From an uncultured Clostridia bacterium (GTDB lineage: Bacteria > Bacillota > Clostridia > Oscillospirales > Acutalibacteraceae): a DNA stretch of 64,000 nt. The position numbers and the translations under genes were made by a program. The stretch is from positions 1 to 64,000 of the forward strand of contig CALWIU010000023.1 in NCBI GenBank assembly GCA_944380845.1, read 5' to 3'. Position 1 is the stretch's first letter. Each line of letters opens with the position of its first letter. Positions 8,300 to 15,944 of the stretch are shown here, in pieces. The notes under the pieces are model-generated. The model was given only the letters and a program-made list of their open reading frames with translations. It had not been told where the DNA came from and searched no databases.

Positions 8300-8419
8300 A
8301 TGGCTGGCGTTATCGCTTGGATCGTTAAGATGATCCTTAAAATCGCGAAGATCTTGTTTAAACTTGGTCTTCTGAACGAAGATACCATTTCTTCGCTCAT
8401 GGGCATGCTTGAGGCATAA
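8300..8419 (+). CDS. 39-residue cationic amphipathic peptide, unknown
   Basis: ATG 8300, TAA 8417-8419, with a near-ideal GGAAGGAG site eight bases upstream, a sigma-A promoter and an immediate terminator. Residues 2-25 are almost entirely hydrophobic apart from Lys10, 14, 17 and 21, which would fall on one face of a helix (i, i+4, i+7, i+11); the tail has Glu27, Asp28 and Glu38. There is no signal peptide, no Cys and one Trp (Trp7). The plan recalls leaderless bacteriocins and phenol-soluble modulins, but could also be a small membrane-protein partner of the sodium pump upstream. No immunity or export gene is adjacent. The reading frame is well supported by its signals; the function is unknown. 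Confidence 0.75.
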   Translation: MAGVIAWIVKMILKIAKILFKLGLLNEDTISSLMGMLEA

Positions 8420-8431
8420 TTTCCCTAGGTA

Positions 8432-8470
8432 AAAGCGCTTGATGTTTCGGCATCAAGCGCTTTACTTTTT
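8432..8470 (+). terminator. Intrinsic terminator of the 39-aa peptide gene
   Basis: A perfect 13-bp stem (8432-8444 with 8451-8463, core AAGCGCTTGATG) with a 6-base loop is followed by ACTTTTT, 12 bases after the peptide stop codon. Confidence 0.9.
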
Positions 8471-8480
8471 AGTTATCATA

Positions 8481-8517
8481 AAAAAGCCGAACGCTCAAGA
8501 AAGCGTTCGGCTTTTTT
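8481..8517 (-). terminator. Bidirectional terminator before the alcohol dehydrogenase end
   Basis: A 15-bp stem (8481-8495 with 8502-8516, core GCCGAACGCT) has A-rich and T-rich flanks that serve both strands. It ends the minus-strand alcohol dehydrogenase gene and backs up the terminator at 8432. Confidence 0.88.
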
Positions 8518-8526
8518 CTGTCTTTA

Positions 8527-9732
8527 TCAGCGCATAATTTTACGAATCAATGCTTCACAGTCTTTGGCATCCATAATTTTGGGTACAGGATAGAGGGGGT
8601 TTCCTTCATGCAATGCACGCTTTACCAAAGTAGGAATGTCTTCTTCTTTGATTTGATCAAAACCATCGGGAATATTCATGTACTGATTCATTTCACGGAT
8701 AGCGGCGATAAAGGCAAGCGCTTTTCCTTTGTCGCTCTGGTCTTCAGGCTGCAAATCTGCTGCATCCGCCAAATCAGCAAGGCGATGATAGGCGCTTTCA
8801 CCATAATAATCCAATACATAGGGAAGAATGACGGAATTTGCCAAACCGTGCGGGATGCCGTAAAAACCACCCAGCGTATGAGCAATGGCATGAACATAAC
8901 CGACATATGCTCTTGTAAAGGCGATGCCTGCATAGTGGGAAGCTAAGAGCATTTTTTCACGCGCCATCAGATCATCCCCGTGGTCATAGGCTTTTTTCAG
9001 ATAGCGGAAAATCAGCTTTGTTGCTTCCAATGCTTTTTCAGCAGTTTCTTTTGTGTTGCTTCTGCCGATATAGGCTTCCACCGCGTGGGTCAGCGCATCC
9101 AGACCGGTGGTAGAAGTGATATGTTTCGGCAAGCCGGTGGTAAGCTCCGGATCCAATATGGCGTAAGCCGGAAGCAAATGTGGGTCGTTGATGGGGTATT
9201 TTTCGTGTGTTTCAGGATTAGAAACAACGGCAGCAAGAGTTGTTTCGGAACCCGTGCCGGCTGTGGTCGGAATGGCAATCATCGTCGGAATTTTTTTGCC
9301 GACTTTTAACAAGCCGCCCATGTCAGCAACGCTTTTTTTCGGATTTACAATACGAGCCGCCATCGCCTTTGCACAGTCCATCGGTGAACCGCCGCCGAAT
9401 GCGATGATTCCCTGGCAATCATTTGCCAGATACATTTCACGGGCATCCTCAATATTGTAAATGGTCGGATTCGGCTGCACGCCGTCAAAGATACAATAAC
9501 GAATGCCGGCATCTTTCAGACTTTTCAGCATATTGTCCAGCAAGCCCAGGCTGCTCAATCCTTTATCGGTAACAACGATCACATTGTTGATCTTGTTCTG
9601 TTTCAGGATCTTTGCGGCTTTTTTAACACTTCCGGCGCCGCTGGTGATCTGCGGAAAATGCCAGGGGAGTGCAAATTCGGCAACATATAATACTTTCTGA
9701 TATGCACGGCAATACAAATGATACGGATTCAT
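8527..9732 (-). CDS. Iron-containing alcohol dehydrogenase
   Basis: 401 aa, a group III metal-dependent alcohol dehydrogenase. The N-terminal nucleotide-binding half has GGGSPMDCAKA. The TTAGTGSET stretch and the C-terminal metal site follow: Asp in GLDALTHAVEAYIG and three His in YVHAIAHTLGGFYGIPHG. Such enzymes reduce aldehydes or ketones with NAD(P)H, for example in ethanol, butanol or propanediol formation; the substrate cannot be told here. ATG 9732 has AAGGAGG nine bases upstream, so a reading 12 codons longer is rejected. It is a single gene, convergent with the peptide gene. The upstream 9733-9967 region is AT-rich with no further gene. Confidence 0.92.
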   Translation of the reverse strand: MNPYHLYCRAYQKVLYVAEFALPWHFPQITSGAGSVKKAAKILKQNKINNVIVVTDKGLSSLGLLDNMLKSLKDAGIRYCIFDGVQPNPTIYNIEDAREMYLANDCQGIIAFGGGSPMDCAKAMAARIVNPKKSVADMGGLLKVGKKIPTMIAIPTTAGTGSETTLAAVVSNPETHEKYPINDPHLLPAYAILDPELTTGLPKHITSTTGLDALTHAVEAYIGRSNTKETAEKALEATKLIFRYLKKAYDHGDDLMAREKMLLASHYAGIAFTRAYVGYVHAIAHTLGGFYGIPHGLANSVILPYVLDYYGESAYHRLADLADAADLQPEDQSDKGKALAFIAAIREMNQYMNIPDGFDQIKEEDIPTLVKRALHEGNPLYPVPKIMDAKDCEALIRKIMR

Positions 9733-9888
9733 TGTGCATAACCTCCTTTTTCTTCTATATATTAGCATAAATTACCTGACAAGAAAAGTGTTTTCCGTCA
9801 ATATGTAAAAAAATAATTTCATTCTTTTTCGTTTAAGCGATATCGCGTTGTTTTGTCCTCTTATTTTATATAAATTGATAAAAATTTA

Positions 9889-9917
9889 TTGATTATTGCA
9901 GGAATATATGATAAACT
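9889..9917 (+). promoter_or_regulatory. Possible sigma-A promoter of the GlpA-like operon
   Basis: TTGATT (9889-9894), a 17-base spacer and TAAACT (9912-9917). Both hexamers are imperfect, but the spacing is ideal and it sits about 57 bases before the start codon. Confidence 0.4.
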
Positions 9918-9973
9918 GTTAAAAGTGATATGCGCAGCCGCGTATAGCAATATTTGTTTGAGAGGTTTTGTGT

Positions 9974-11410
9974 ATGTGTTATGATGTTGCCATAATCGGC
10001 GCGGGCGTTACCGGCGCGATGACGGCAAGACTGCTTTCATCTTACAAGCTAAAAACAGTCTTACTCGAAAAAGCGAATGATGTCGCAATGGGTGCTTCAA
10101 AAGCGAATAGTGCCATTGTTCATGCCGGCTTCGATGCGAAAACCGGTACGCTGAAATCCAAACTGAATGTTGAAGGCTGCCGCATGATGCCTGAAATTTG
10201 TCGTGAGCTTTCGGTACCCTATAAAAATAACGGTTCTCTTGTTGTTGCATTCAGTGATGAAGAACTTGTTACCATTCAGGAGTTATATGATCGCGGCGTT
10301 GCAAACGGCGTGGATCGCATGGAGATTATCGACCAAAAGAAACTTCGTGAATTGGAACCGAATATCAGTCCGGAGGCCAAGGGGGCGCTTTTGGCTGCTT
10401 CTGCCGGCATCGTTTGTCCTTATGAACTGACCATTGCGGCAACGGAAAATGCCGTCAGCAACGGAGTTGCGTTTCAACGCAATGCCGGCGTCACCTCGGT
10501 TGATGATCTCGGTGACTTTTTCCGTCTGCATACCGCAGCCGGGGATGTTGACGCAAAATATGTTATCAACGCTGCAGGCTGTGCTTCAGATGATATTGCA
10601 AGACTTTTCGGTGACGATTCTTTTAAGCTGATTATCCGCTCTGGCGAATATTATGTTTTAGATCGTTCTGTCGGCAACACGGTTTCCCATACCATTTTCC
10701 AGTGTCCTTCGGCAATGGGAAAGGGCATTCTTGTTACGCCCACTGTTGACGGCAATTTACTGATCGGACCAACGGCGACAGATATTGATGATAAAGAAAA
10801 CACGGCGACCACCGCAAAAGGTCTCGAAACCGTTCGCCGCCTTGCCATGAAAAGTGTTCCCTGTGTTTCGACTCGTGACGCGATCACCTCTTTTGCAGGA
10901 CTGCGAGCGCACCCGACGAGCGATGATTTTATTATCGGTATCAGTGACGCCAATCATCGTTTGATCAATGCTGCCGGTATTGAATCTCCCGGCTTGTCCT
11001 CAGCTCCAGCCAGTGCAAAAATGATTTGTGAAGCTCTGTTTGAAGCAATGGGTGCCGAACCGGCTAAAAATGAAGCGTTTAATCCCATTCGCAAGGAACC
11101 CGTTCGTTTCCGGCACCTTTCTGATTCGGAAAGAGAAAAACTTATTCAGGAAAATCCCGCTTATGGCAGGATCATTTGCCGCTGTGAAACGATCACAGAA
11201 GGGGAGATCATCGATTCGATCAAAGCACCGGCTGGTGCACGCGATGTTGACGGCGTTAAACGCCGTACCCGTGCCGGCATGGGCAGATGTCAAGGTGGTT
11301 TCTGTGGCTCTAAAGTCGTAGAAATCCTTGCCCGCGAACTTGATCTGCCAATCAATGAGATCACAAAATTTGGCGGCGGTTCAAACATTCTTTTCGATAA
11401 AACGAAGTGA
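9974..11410 (+). CDS. FAD-dependent glycerol-3-phosphate dehydrogenase-like protein with BFD [2Fe-2S] domain
   Basis: 478 aa. The N-terminal DAO-type FAD domain begins with DVAIIGAGVTGA. The C-terminal domain has the BFD-like iron-sulfur motif (IICRCETITEGEI, later GMGRCQGGFC, four Cys). This is the plan of anaerobic GlpA and of related FAD oxidoreductases in Firmicutes. It would oxidise sn-glycerol-3-phosphate or a similar 2-hydroxy acid. It is followed by a second FAD protein and a DUF1667 protein, the usual Clostridia trio. No glycerol kinase or facilitator gene is nearby, so the substrate is less certain. ATG 9974 follows GAGAGG at eight bases. Confidence 0.85.
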   Translation: MCYDVAIIGAGVTGAMTARLLSSYKLKTVLLEKANDVAMGASKANSAIVHAGFDAKTGTLKSKLNVEGCRMMPEICRELSVPYKNNGSLVVAFSDEELVTIQELYDRGVANGVDRMEIIDQKKLRELEPNISPEAKGALLAASAGIVCPYELTIAATENAVSNGVAFQRNAGVTSVDDLGDFFRLHTAAGDVDAKYVINAAGCASDDIARLFGDDSFKLIIRSGEYYVLDRSVGNTVSHTIFQCPSAMGKGILVTPTVDGNLLIGPTATDIDDKENTATTAKGLETVRRLAMKSVPCVSTRDAITSFAGLRAHPTSDDFIIGISDANHRLINAAGIESPGLSSAPASAKMICEALFEAMGAEPAKNEAFNPIRKEPVRFRHLSDSEREKLIQENPAYGRIICRCETITEGEIIDSIKAPAGARDVDGVKRRTRAGMGRCQGGFCGSKVVEILARELDLPINEITKFGGGSNILFDKTK

Positions 11411-11420
11411 GGTTGCGATC

Positions 11421-12686
11421 ATGTTAAAATACGATCTTGCCGTTGTCGGCGGCGGCCCTGCTGGAATGGCGGCCGCATTAAAAGCCAAAGAGTGCGGCGT
11501 CAAAAAAATTATTATCCTGGAGCGTGCTGAAACGCTCGGCGGTATTTTGGAGCAGTGTATTCATACCGGGTTTGGCCTTCATTATTTTGGTGAAGAGTTG
11601 TCCGGCCCTGAATATGCAGGACGCTTTATCGAACAGGTTCGGAATACCGATATTGATGTAAAAACAGATACAATGGTTCTGGATATCTCCGATAAGAATT
11701 TGATAACAGCGGTTAACAAGCAGGACGGTCTTTTACATATTGATGCAACTGCCGTTGTTCTTGCAATGGGCTGCCGTGAGCGTCCGCGCGGCGCGTTGTC
11801 TATCGCTGGCACACGCGCTTCCGGTATTATGACGGCCGGCACGGCGCAAAAGTATGTGAATATTGATGGTTATATGCCCGGCAAGAAAATTGTTATTCTT
11901 GGATCAGGCGATATCGGTCTGATTATGGCGCGTCGTATGACATTAGAAGGCGCGGAAGTGAAAATGGTATGTGAGCTGATGCCTTATTCCGGCGGCCTGA
12001 CTCGAAATATTGTGCAGTGTCTGAATGATTTTAATATCCCGCTGAAACTGAGCACAACCGTAATTGAAACCCATGGCAAGGAGCGTCTTGAAGGTGTTAC
12101 AATTGCAAAGGTCGACGAACATGGGCAGGTGATTGACGGGACGCAGGAATATGTTGCTTGCGACACGCTGATGCTTTCTGTCGGATTGATCCCGGAGAAC
12201 GAGCTAACAAAGGGAATCGGCGTTTCCCTTGATCCGGTTACCAAAGGCGCTGTTGTTACTGAAATGCGTGAAACCGATCATCCCGGTGTTTTTGCCTGCG
12301 GGAATGTTTTGCAGGTGCATGACCTGGTCGATTATGTTACCATGGAAGCGCAAATGGCAGGGCAGGGCGCCGCGTCTTACATTCAGGACCGCGAAGTATT
12401 TGAAAATGCCGAATATATTTCCACTTCCCATGGAAACGGCGTTCGCTACATCGTTCCGCAGAAAATGAATATTCGCTCGAAAGAGGATATCAAACTGTAT
12501 TTCCGCGTGGGGGCTGTTTATAAGAATGCGAAAGTGGTCTTAGAAGCTGACGGAACGATCATTTCCTCTAAGAAAAAAGTAAAACTTGCCCCGGGCGAAA
12601 TGGAAAATGTAACTGTGCCGGCTGATGTTATCGCAAAACTTACGAAAGACAGTACAATCTGTGTCAGAGTGGAGGAATCGCAATGA
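11421..12686 (+). CDS. NAD(P)/FAD-dependent oxidoreductase, partner of the GlpA-like protein
   Basis: 421 aa with two Rossmann dinucleotide sites: LAVVGGGPAGMAAALKAK near the N-terminus (FAD) and IVILGSGDIGLIMARRM mid-protein (NAD(P)). The Cys in LEQCIHTGFG and the sequence MGCRERPRG are typical of the HcnB/sarcosine-oxidase-alpha-like family that pairs with GlpA-like subunits in Firmicutes. It probably passes electrons between the FAD dehydrogenase and an NAD or iron-sulfur acceptor. The start is ATG 11421, 10 bases after the previous stop; the stop overlaps the next start by four bases, showing translational coupling. Confidence 0.85.
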   Translation: MLKYDLAVVGGGPAGMAAALKAKECGVKKIIILERAETLGGILEQCIHTGFGLHYFGEELSGPEYAGRFIEQVRNTDIDVKTDTMVLDISDKNLITAVNKQDGLLHIDATAVVLAMGCRERPRGALSIAGTRASGIMTAGTAQKYVNIDGYMPGKKIVILGSGDIGLIMARRMTLEGAEVKMVCELMPYSGGLTRNIVQCLNDFNIPLKLSTTVIETHGKERLEGVTIAKVDEHGQVIDGTQEYVACDTLMLSVGLIPENELTKGIGVSLDPVTKGAVVTEMRETDHPGVFACGNVLQVHDLVDYVTMEAQMAGQGAASYIQDREVFENAEYISTSHGNGVRYIVPQKMNIRSKEDIKLYFRVGAVYKNAKVVLEADGTIISSKKKVKLAPGEMENVTVPADVIAKLTKDSTICVRVEESQ

Positions 12687-13039
12687 AAAAAAATCTGACT
12701 TGTGTGGCTTGTCCTCTTGGATGCTCGATTACAGTTGAACTTGACGATCAGGGGCAGATTCTTTCTGTAACCGGTAATACCTGCAAGCGTGGCGACGCTT
12801 ACGCCAGAACCGAAATGACCAACCCGACCCGCTCCCTGACTTCAACTGTGAAAGTTGAGGGCGGCCGTCATCCGGTTGTTCCTGTCAAATCCGCAGCACC
12901 TGTTCCGAAATCTATGCTTTTTGACTGCATGAAAGAAATCAATAAAGTGGTTGTTAAGGCGCCGGTGCATATTGGTGATACGATCATTGAAAACATTTTA
13001 GGCACAGGGGTTGCCATTGTAGCAACAAACGACTGTTAA
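12683..13039 (+). CDS. DUF1667 Cys-rich redox partner protein
   Basis: 118 aa, DUF1667. Four Cys are at the start (CVACPLGCS plus GNTCKRGDAYA), suited to an iron-sulfur cluster or zinc, and a further Cys lies in the C-terminal half. The family is almost always the third gene after GlpA-like and FAD oxidoreductase genes, where it is thought to be an electron-transfer subunit. The start overlaps the previous stop as ATGA. It is the last gene of the operon, with a strong terminator after it. Confidence 0.9.
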   Translation: MKKNLTCVACPLGCSITVELDDQGQILSVTGNTCKRGDAYARTEMTNPTRSLTSTVKVEGGRHPVVPVKSAAPVPKSMLFDCMKEINKVVVKAPVHIGDTIIENILGTGVAIVATNDC

Positions 13040-13054
13040 CAGCATTTTGTTTTG

Positions 13055-13095
13055 CTCCGCAAAGAGGAAAAGACTTCTCTTTGCGGAGTTTTTTT
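13055..13095 (+). terminator. Intrinsic terminator of the GlpA-like operon
   Basis: A 12-bp stem (13055-13066 with 13077-13088, core CTCCGCAAAGAG) with a 10-base loop is followed by seven T. Confidence 0.92.
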
Positions 13096-13096
13096 G

Positions 13097-13387
13097 TCAT
13101 ATGGCTCCGTCTGTCTGCTCTTGCGCAATAGCTTCTTCCAATCGGCGTTTTTTGTATTTTTCTTTGGTTGCAAGACCGCCGCGAATATGCCGCTCTTCTT
13201 TATTGATGTCCAAAATTTCTCTGACTTTGCTGTATAGATTGCCATTGATTTTTTTTAATCTTTTAGATACATCCATGTGTACCGTTGACTTGCTGATTCC
13301 GAATGCCTGCGCCGCTGCTCGTACGGTAGCCTTGTTGTCAATAATATATTCGCCAAGAAGCACAGCTCGTTTATCATAATAATCCAT
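13097..13387 (-). CDS. spoIIID: Sporulation transcription factor SpoIIID
   Basis: 96 aa, slightly longer than the usual 80-93. The helix-turn-helix is clear at about residues 21-43 (TVRAAAQAFGISKSTVHMDV), followed by the basic segment KRLKKINGNLYSKVREIL that gives SpoIIID extra DNA contacts. It is the mother-cell regulator that switches genes between the sigma E and sigma K programmes. AAGGAGA lies about 10 bases before ATG 13387. It is a single gene, convergent with the GlpA-like operon terminator. Together with cotJ it supports a spore-forming host. Confidence 0.95.
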   Translation of the reverse strand: MDYYDKRAVLLGEYIIDNKATVRAAAQAFGISKSTVHMDVSKRLKKINGNLYSKVREILDINKEERHIRGGLATKEKYKKRRLEEAIAQEQTDGAI

Positions 13388-13417
13388 GTCCTGCTCATCT
13401 CCTTATTCAGTCACTTG

Positions 13418-13446
13418 AATATATGAAGCAGTGCAAGAAATCATGT
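13418..13446 (-). promoter_or_regulatory. Possible sigma-E-type promoter for spoIIID
   Basis: On the minus strand CATATATT (13425-13418) fits the sigma-E minus-10 form and ACATGAT lies 14 bases upstream as a loose minus-35. The assignment is suggested by the known sigma-E control of spoIIID in Bacillus; the match itself is weak. Confidence 0.3.
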
Positions 13447-13520
13447 GAACAACGGGTAATAAATAAATATTTGTAAATTGTAAACTTTGCGATTACAAAT
13501 GGTTAAAATGACCGTAAAGG

Positions 13521-13549
13521 TTGAAATTTGACAGTTTGAGTGATAAAAT
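13521..13549 (+). promoter_or_regulatory. Sigma-A promoter upstream of the cdsA operon
   Basis: TTGAAA (13521-13526), a 17-base spacer and TAAAAT (13544-13549), about 50 bases before the small Cys protein gene. Confidence 0.6.
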
Positions 13550-13597
13550 ATAGCCGGGCTTTTTGGAATATTATGAAAGAGGACTGGGGGCTGTCGC

Positions 13598-13813
13598 ATG
13601 AAGCAAGCTTTATTTAATGAGGATCAAACACCTCGTTGTGAGTACTGTAAAAACGGGAACCTGTCGCCAACCGGACGCGAAGTACTCTGCCGTGCGAAGG
13701 GAATTGTTGATTTATCCTATAGCTGTAAAAAATATGTATATGATCCGCTGAAGCGTCAGCCGAAAACGATGTCCGCTGATACTGGGTATTCAGCAGCTGA
13801 CTTTGAACTGTGA
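13598..13813 (+). CDS. Small Cys-containing protein, function unknown
   Basis: 71 aa. Four Cys in the order CxxC (CEYC, residues 14-17), one at about 31 and one at about 43 suggest a small zinc or iron-sulfur fold. I do not recognise a named family. ATG 13598 follows a GAGGACTGGGGG stretch. It lies 16 bases before cdsA on the same strand with a promoter upstream, so it appears to be the first gene of the cdsA-dxr-rseP-ispG operon, where frr and uppS are found in many relatives. Confidence 0.7.
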   Translation: MKQALFNEDQTPRCEYCKNGNLSPTGREVLCRAKGIVDLSYSCKKYVYDPLKRQPKTMSADTGYSAADFEL

Positions 13814-13829
13814 GCAGGGAGGCTTTTTT

Positions 13830-14717
13830 ATGAAACAGCGTATTTTGACTGGCTGTGTAATTGCCGTCTTTTTTGTTTTGATGATGCTGTGTCTGCATAC
13901 GCCGGTTTTTGCGTTGCTTTTGGCTCTTCTTACTGTAATATCTGTTTATGAAATACATAAAGCGGCAAAGATCAAAAACATTCCGGTAACAATTTTGTCG
14001 CTGGTTGTCAGTGCGCTGACGCCAATCAGCTACATTGGATATGAAACAACAGGAACGCTGAGTCAAATATTGCTTTTTTTCCGTGAAAATGCAGTGATCT
14101 TGTATTGTTTTTATATTCTGATTGCGTTAATTTTGATGCTGGCTCGTTTTCAGACCACTCGATTTGAGCATGTCGCCATATCTGTTTTTTCAGCCATTGC
14201 CGTTCCTTTTGCTTATTCGTCACTTTTGTTTTTGCGTGATATTTCCAATTTACCGGAATATAGTCAAAAATCAGAGGGTGTTTTTTTCATCTTGTTTTCC
14301 TTTACCTGCTCCTGGTTTACGGACATCTTTGCCTATTTTACCGGAAGAGCCTTTGGAAAACACAAGCTCTGCCCGAATATCAGTCCTAAGAAAACAGTCG
14401 AAGGCGCTGTCGGCGGCGTGGTAATAACCATGCTTTTTAACTTGTTGCTTCTTCTGGTTTTCCGCCGGTACTTCTTTGATGTTCCAGTGATTCCGTATTG
14501 GCTGATTGCCGTCGCGTCGGTTGTATTGTCGGTCATTAGTATGTGCGGCGACTTGGCTGCCTCGACAATCAAAAGAAATTATGGGATCAAGGATTTCGGT
14601 AAAATTCTTCCCGGTCACGGAGGAATTATGGATCGATTTGATAGTTGCCTGTTTGTTTGGCCTTGCTTATACGCCATTTTGAAATTGATCAGCGTGATAA
14701 CGGAGATGATCTCATGA
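13830..14717 (+). CDS. cdsA: Phosphatidate cytidylyltransferase CdsA
   Basis: 295 aa, seven to eight membrane segments. It converts phosphatidic acid and CTP to CDP-diacylglycerol for phospholipid synthesis. The conserved blocks are present: SWFTDIFAYFTGRAFGKHK, NISPKKTVEGAVGG, and the C-terminal signature KDFGKILPGHGGIMDRFDS. ATG 13830 is chosen because CAGGGAGG precedes it; the longer reading runs into the previous gene. Its last codon overlaps the dxr start as ATGA, showing tight coupling. Confidence 0.96.
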   Translation: MKQRILTGCVIAVFFVLMMLCLHTPVFALLLALLTVISVYEIHKAAKIKNIPVTILSLVVSALTPISYIGYETTGTLSQILLFFRENAVILYCFYILIALILMLARFQTTRFEHVAISVFSAIAVPFAYSSLLFLRDISNLPEYSQKSEGVFFILFSFTCSWFTDIFAYFTGRAFGKHKLCPNISPKKTVEGAVGGVVITMLFNLLLLLVFRRYFFDVPVIPYWLIAVASVVLSVISMCGDLAASTIKRNYGIKDFGKILPGHGGIMDRFDSCLFVWPCLYAILKLISVITEMIS

Positions 14718-15862
14718 AAACAATCGGTATTCTCGGATCTACCGGTTCCATAGGGACCCAGTCGCTGGATGTAGCGCGTCAGCATGGCTACCGTGTTTCC
14801 TTTCTGACAGCTGGCAAAAATGTTGATCTGCTTGAGGATCAGATTCGTGAATTCCGCCCGGAAAAAGCGGCGCTTTTGGATGCTGAAAAGGCGAAAGAAT
14901 TAAAATTGCGCGTTCAAGATACCCCAACGCAAATTTTTGGCGGTGAGGAGGGAATTTGTGAGTGCGCGGCTCTCAATTCAGCAGACACGGTAATCAATGC
15001 AATCGTTGGTCTTGCCGGTTTGCGGCCGACCCTTGCGGTTTTAAACGCCGGAAAAACACTGGCCCTTGCCAATAAAGAATCGCTTGTTGCCGGTGGTGAA
15101 CTGGTTCTTTCCGCGGCAAATGTAAATCATGCTGCTATTTTGCCCGTTGACAGCGAACACTCGGCAATTTTCCAGTGTCTTCAGGGCAAACCGACGAATG
15201 CTGCGCTGAAAAAAATCATATTGACCGCTTCCGGCGGGCCATTTTTTGGCAAAACGATTGAGGAGCTTTCTTGTGTAACTGTCGAACAGGCTTTAAATCA
15301 CCCCAATTGGAGCATGGGCGCAAAAATAACCATTGACAGCGCAAGTATGTTTAATAAAGGACTGGAGCTGATCGAGGCGGTGCGGCTGTTTCAAGTTACG
15401 CCGTCTCAGGTCGATATTGTTGTTCACCGGGAAAGCATTGTCCATTCCCTTGTTATGTATGATGATAATTCCGTCATTGCGCAGCTCGGTTTGCCTGATA
15501 TGCGCATACCGATTCAGTATGCTTTGACCTATCCCGAACGGTTTGCATCTCCTGTGGGTGAATTGGATTTGACCCAATATGGCAAGCTGACTTTTTTTGC
15601 GCCGGACGAATCAACATTTCGTTGCATCGGTATTTGTCGTCAGGCAGTAGAAAAAGGTGGGCTTTATCCAGCTGCAGTCAATTCGGCAAACGAAGAAGCA
15701 AACGCCATGTTCCGGGCGGGTCTTATTCGATTTTTGGATATACCAGCTCTTATTGAAGAGGCCGCGTTCACCATTGCTCCGGTCGATTCTTTTACCCTCG
15801 ATGATATTTTTTCTGTTGATTCCCGGATGCGGGAAGCTGTACGCCAGCTTGCGAAACAGTGA
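14714..15862 (+). CDS. dxr: 1-deoxy-D-xylulose-5-phosphate reductoisomerase Dxr
   Basis: 382 aa, normal length. Dxr turns DXP into MEP with NADPH, the committed step of the non-mevalonate isoprenoid pathway. Residues 7-14 (LGSTGSIG) are the NADPH-binding loop. LANKESLV, PVDSEHSAIFQ (metal and substrate) and the HPNWSMGAKITIDSASM stretch (flexible loop Trp, Ser, Lys, Asn region) are all intact. The start overlaps the cdsA stop. ispG lies two genes downstream. Confidence 0.97.
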   Translation: MKTIGILGSTGSIGTQSLDVARQHGYRVSFLTAGKNVDLLEDQIREFRPEKAALLDAEKAKELKLRVQDTPTQIFGGEEGICECAALNSADTVINAIVGLAGLRPTLAVLNAGKTLALANKESLVAGGELVLSAANVNHAAILPVDSEHSAIFQCLQGKPTNAALKKIILTASGGPFFGKTIEELSCVTVEQALNHPNWSMGAKITIDSASMFNKGLELIEAVRLFQVTPSQVDIVVHRESIVHSLVMYDDNSVIAQLGLPDMRIPIQYALTYPERFASPVGELDLTQYGKLTFFAPDESTFRCIGICRQAVEKGGLYPAAVNSANEEANAMFRAGLIRFLDIPALIEEAAFTIAPVDSFTLDDIFSVDSRMREAVRQLAKQ

Positions 15863-15944
15863 TTTTATCATATCATCGGAATAGAGCAGAGAACACAGGC
15901 GTAAACTGACAGAAAGAGACAAGTGATAGAAAGGATCTGTTTGG

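Noticed and set aside
8300..8419. The 39-aa gene as a decayed fragment of a larger gene
   Set aside because: It has a complete set of start, ribosome site, stop, promoter and terminator, and no flanking remnants in any frame.
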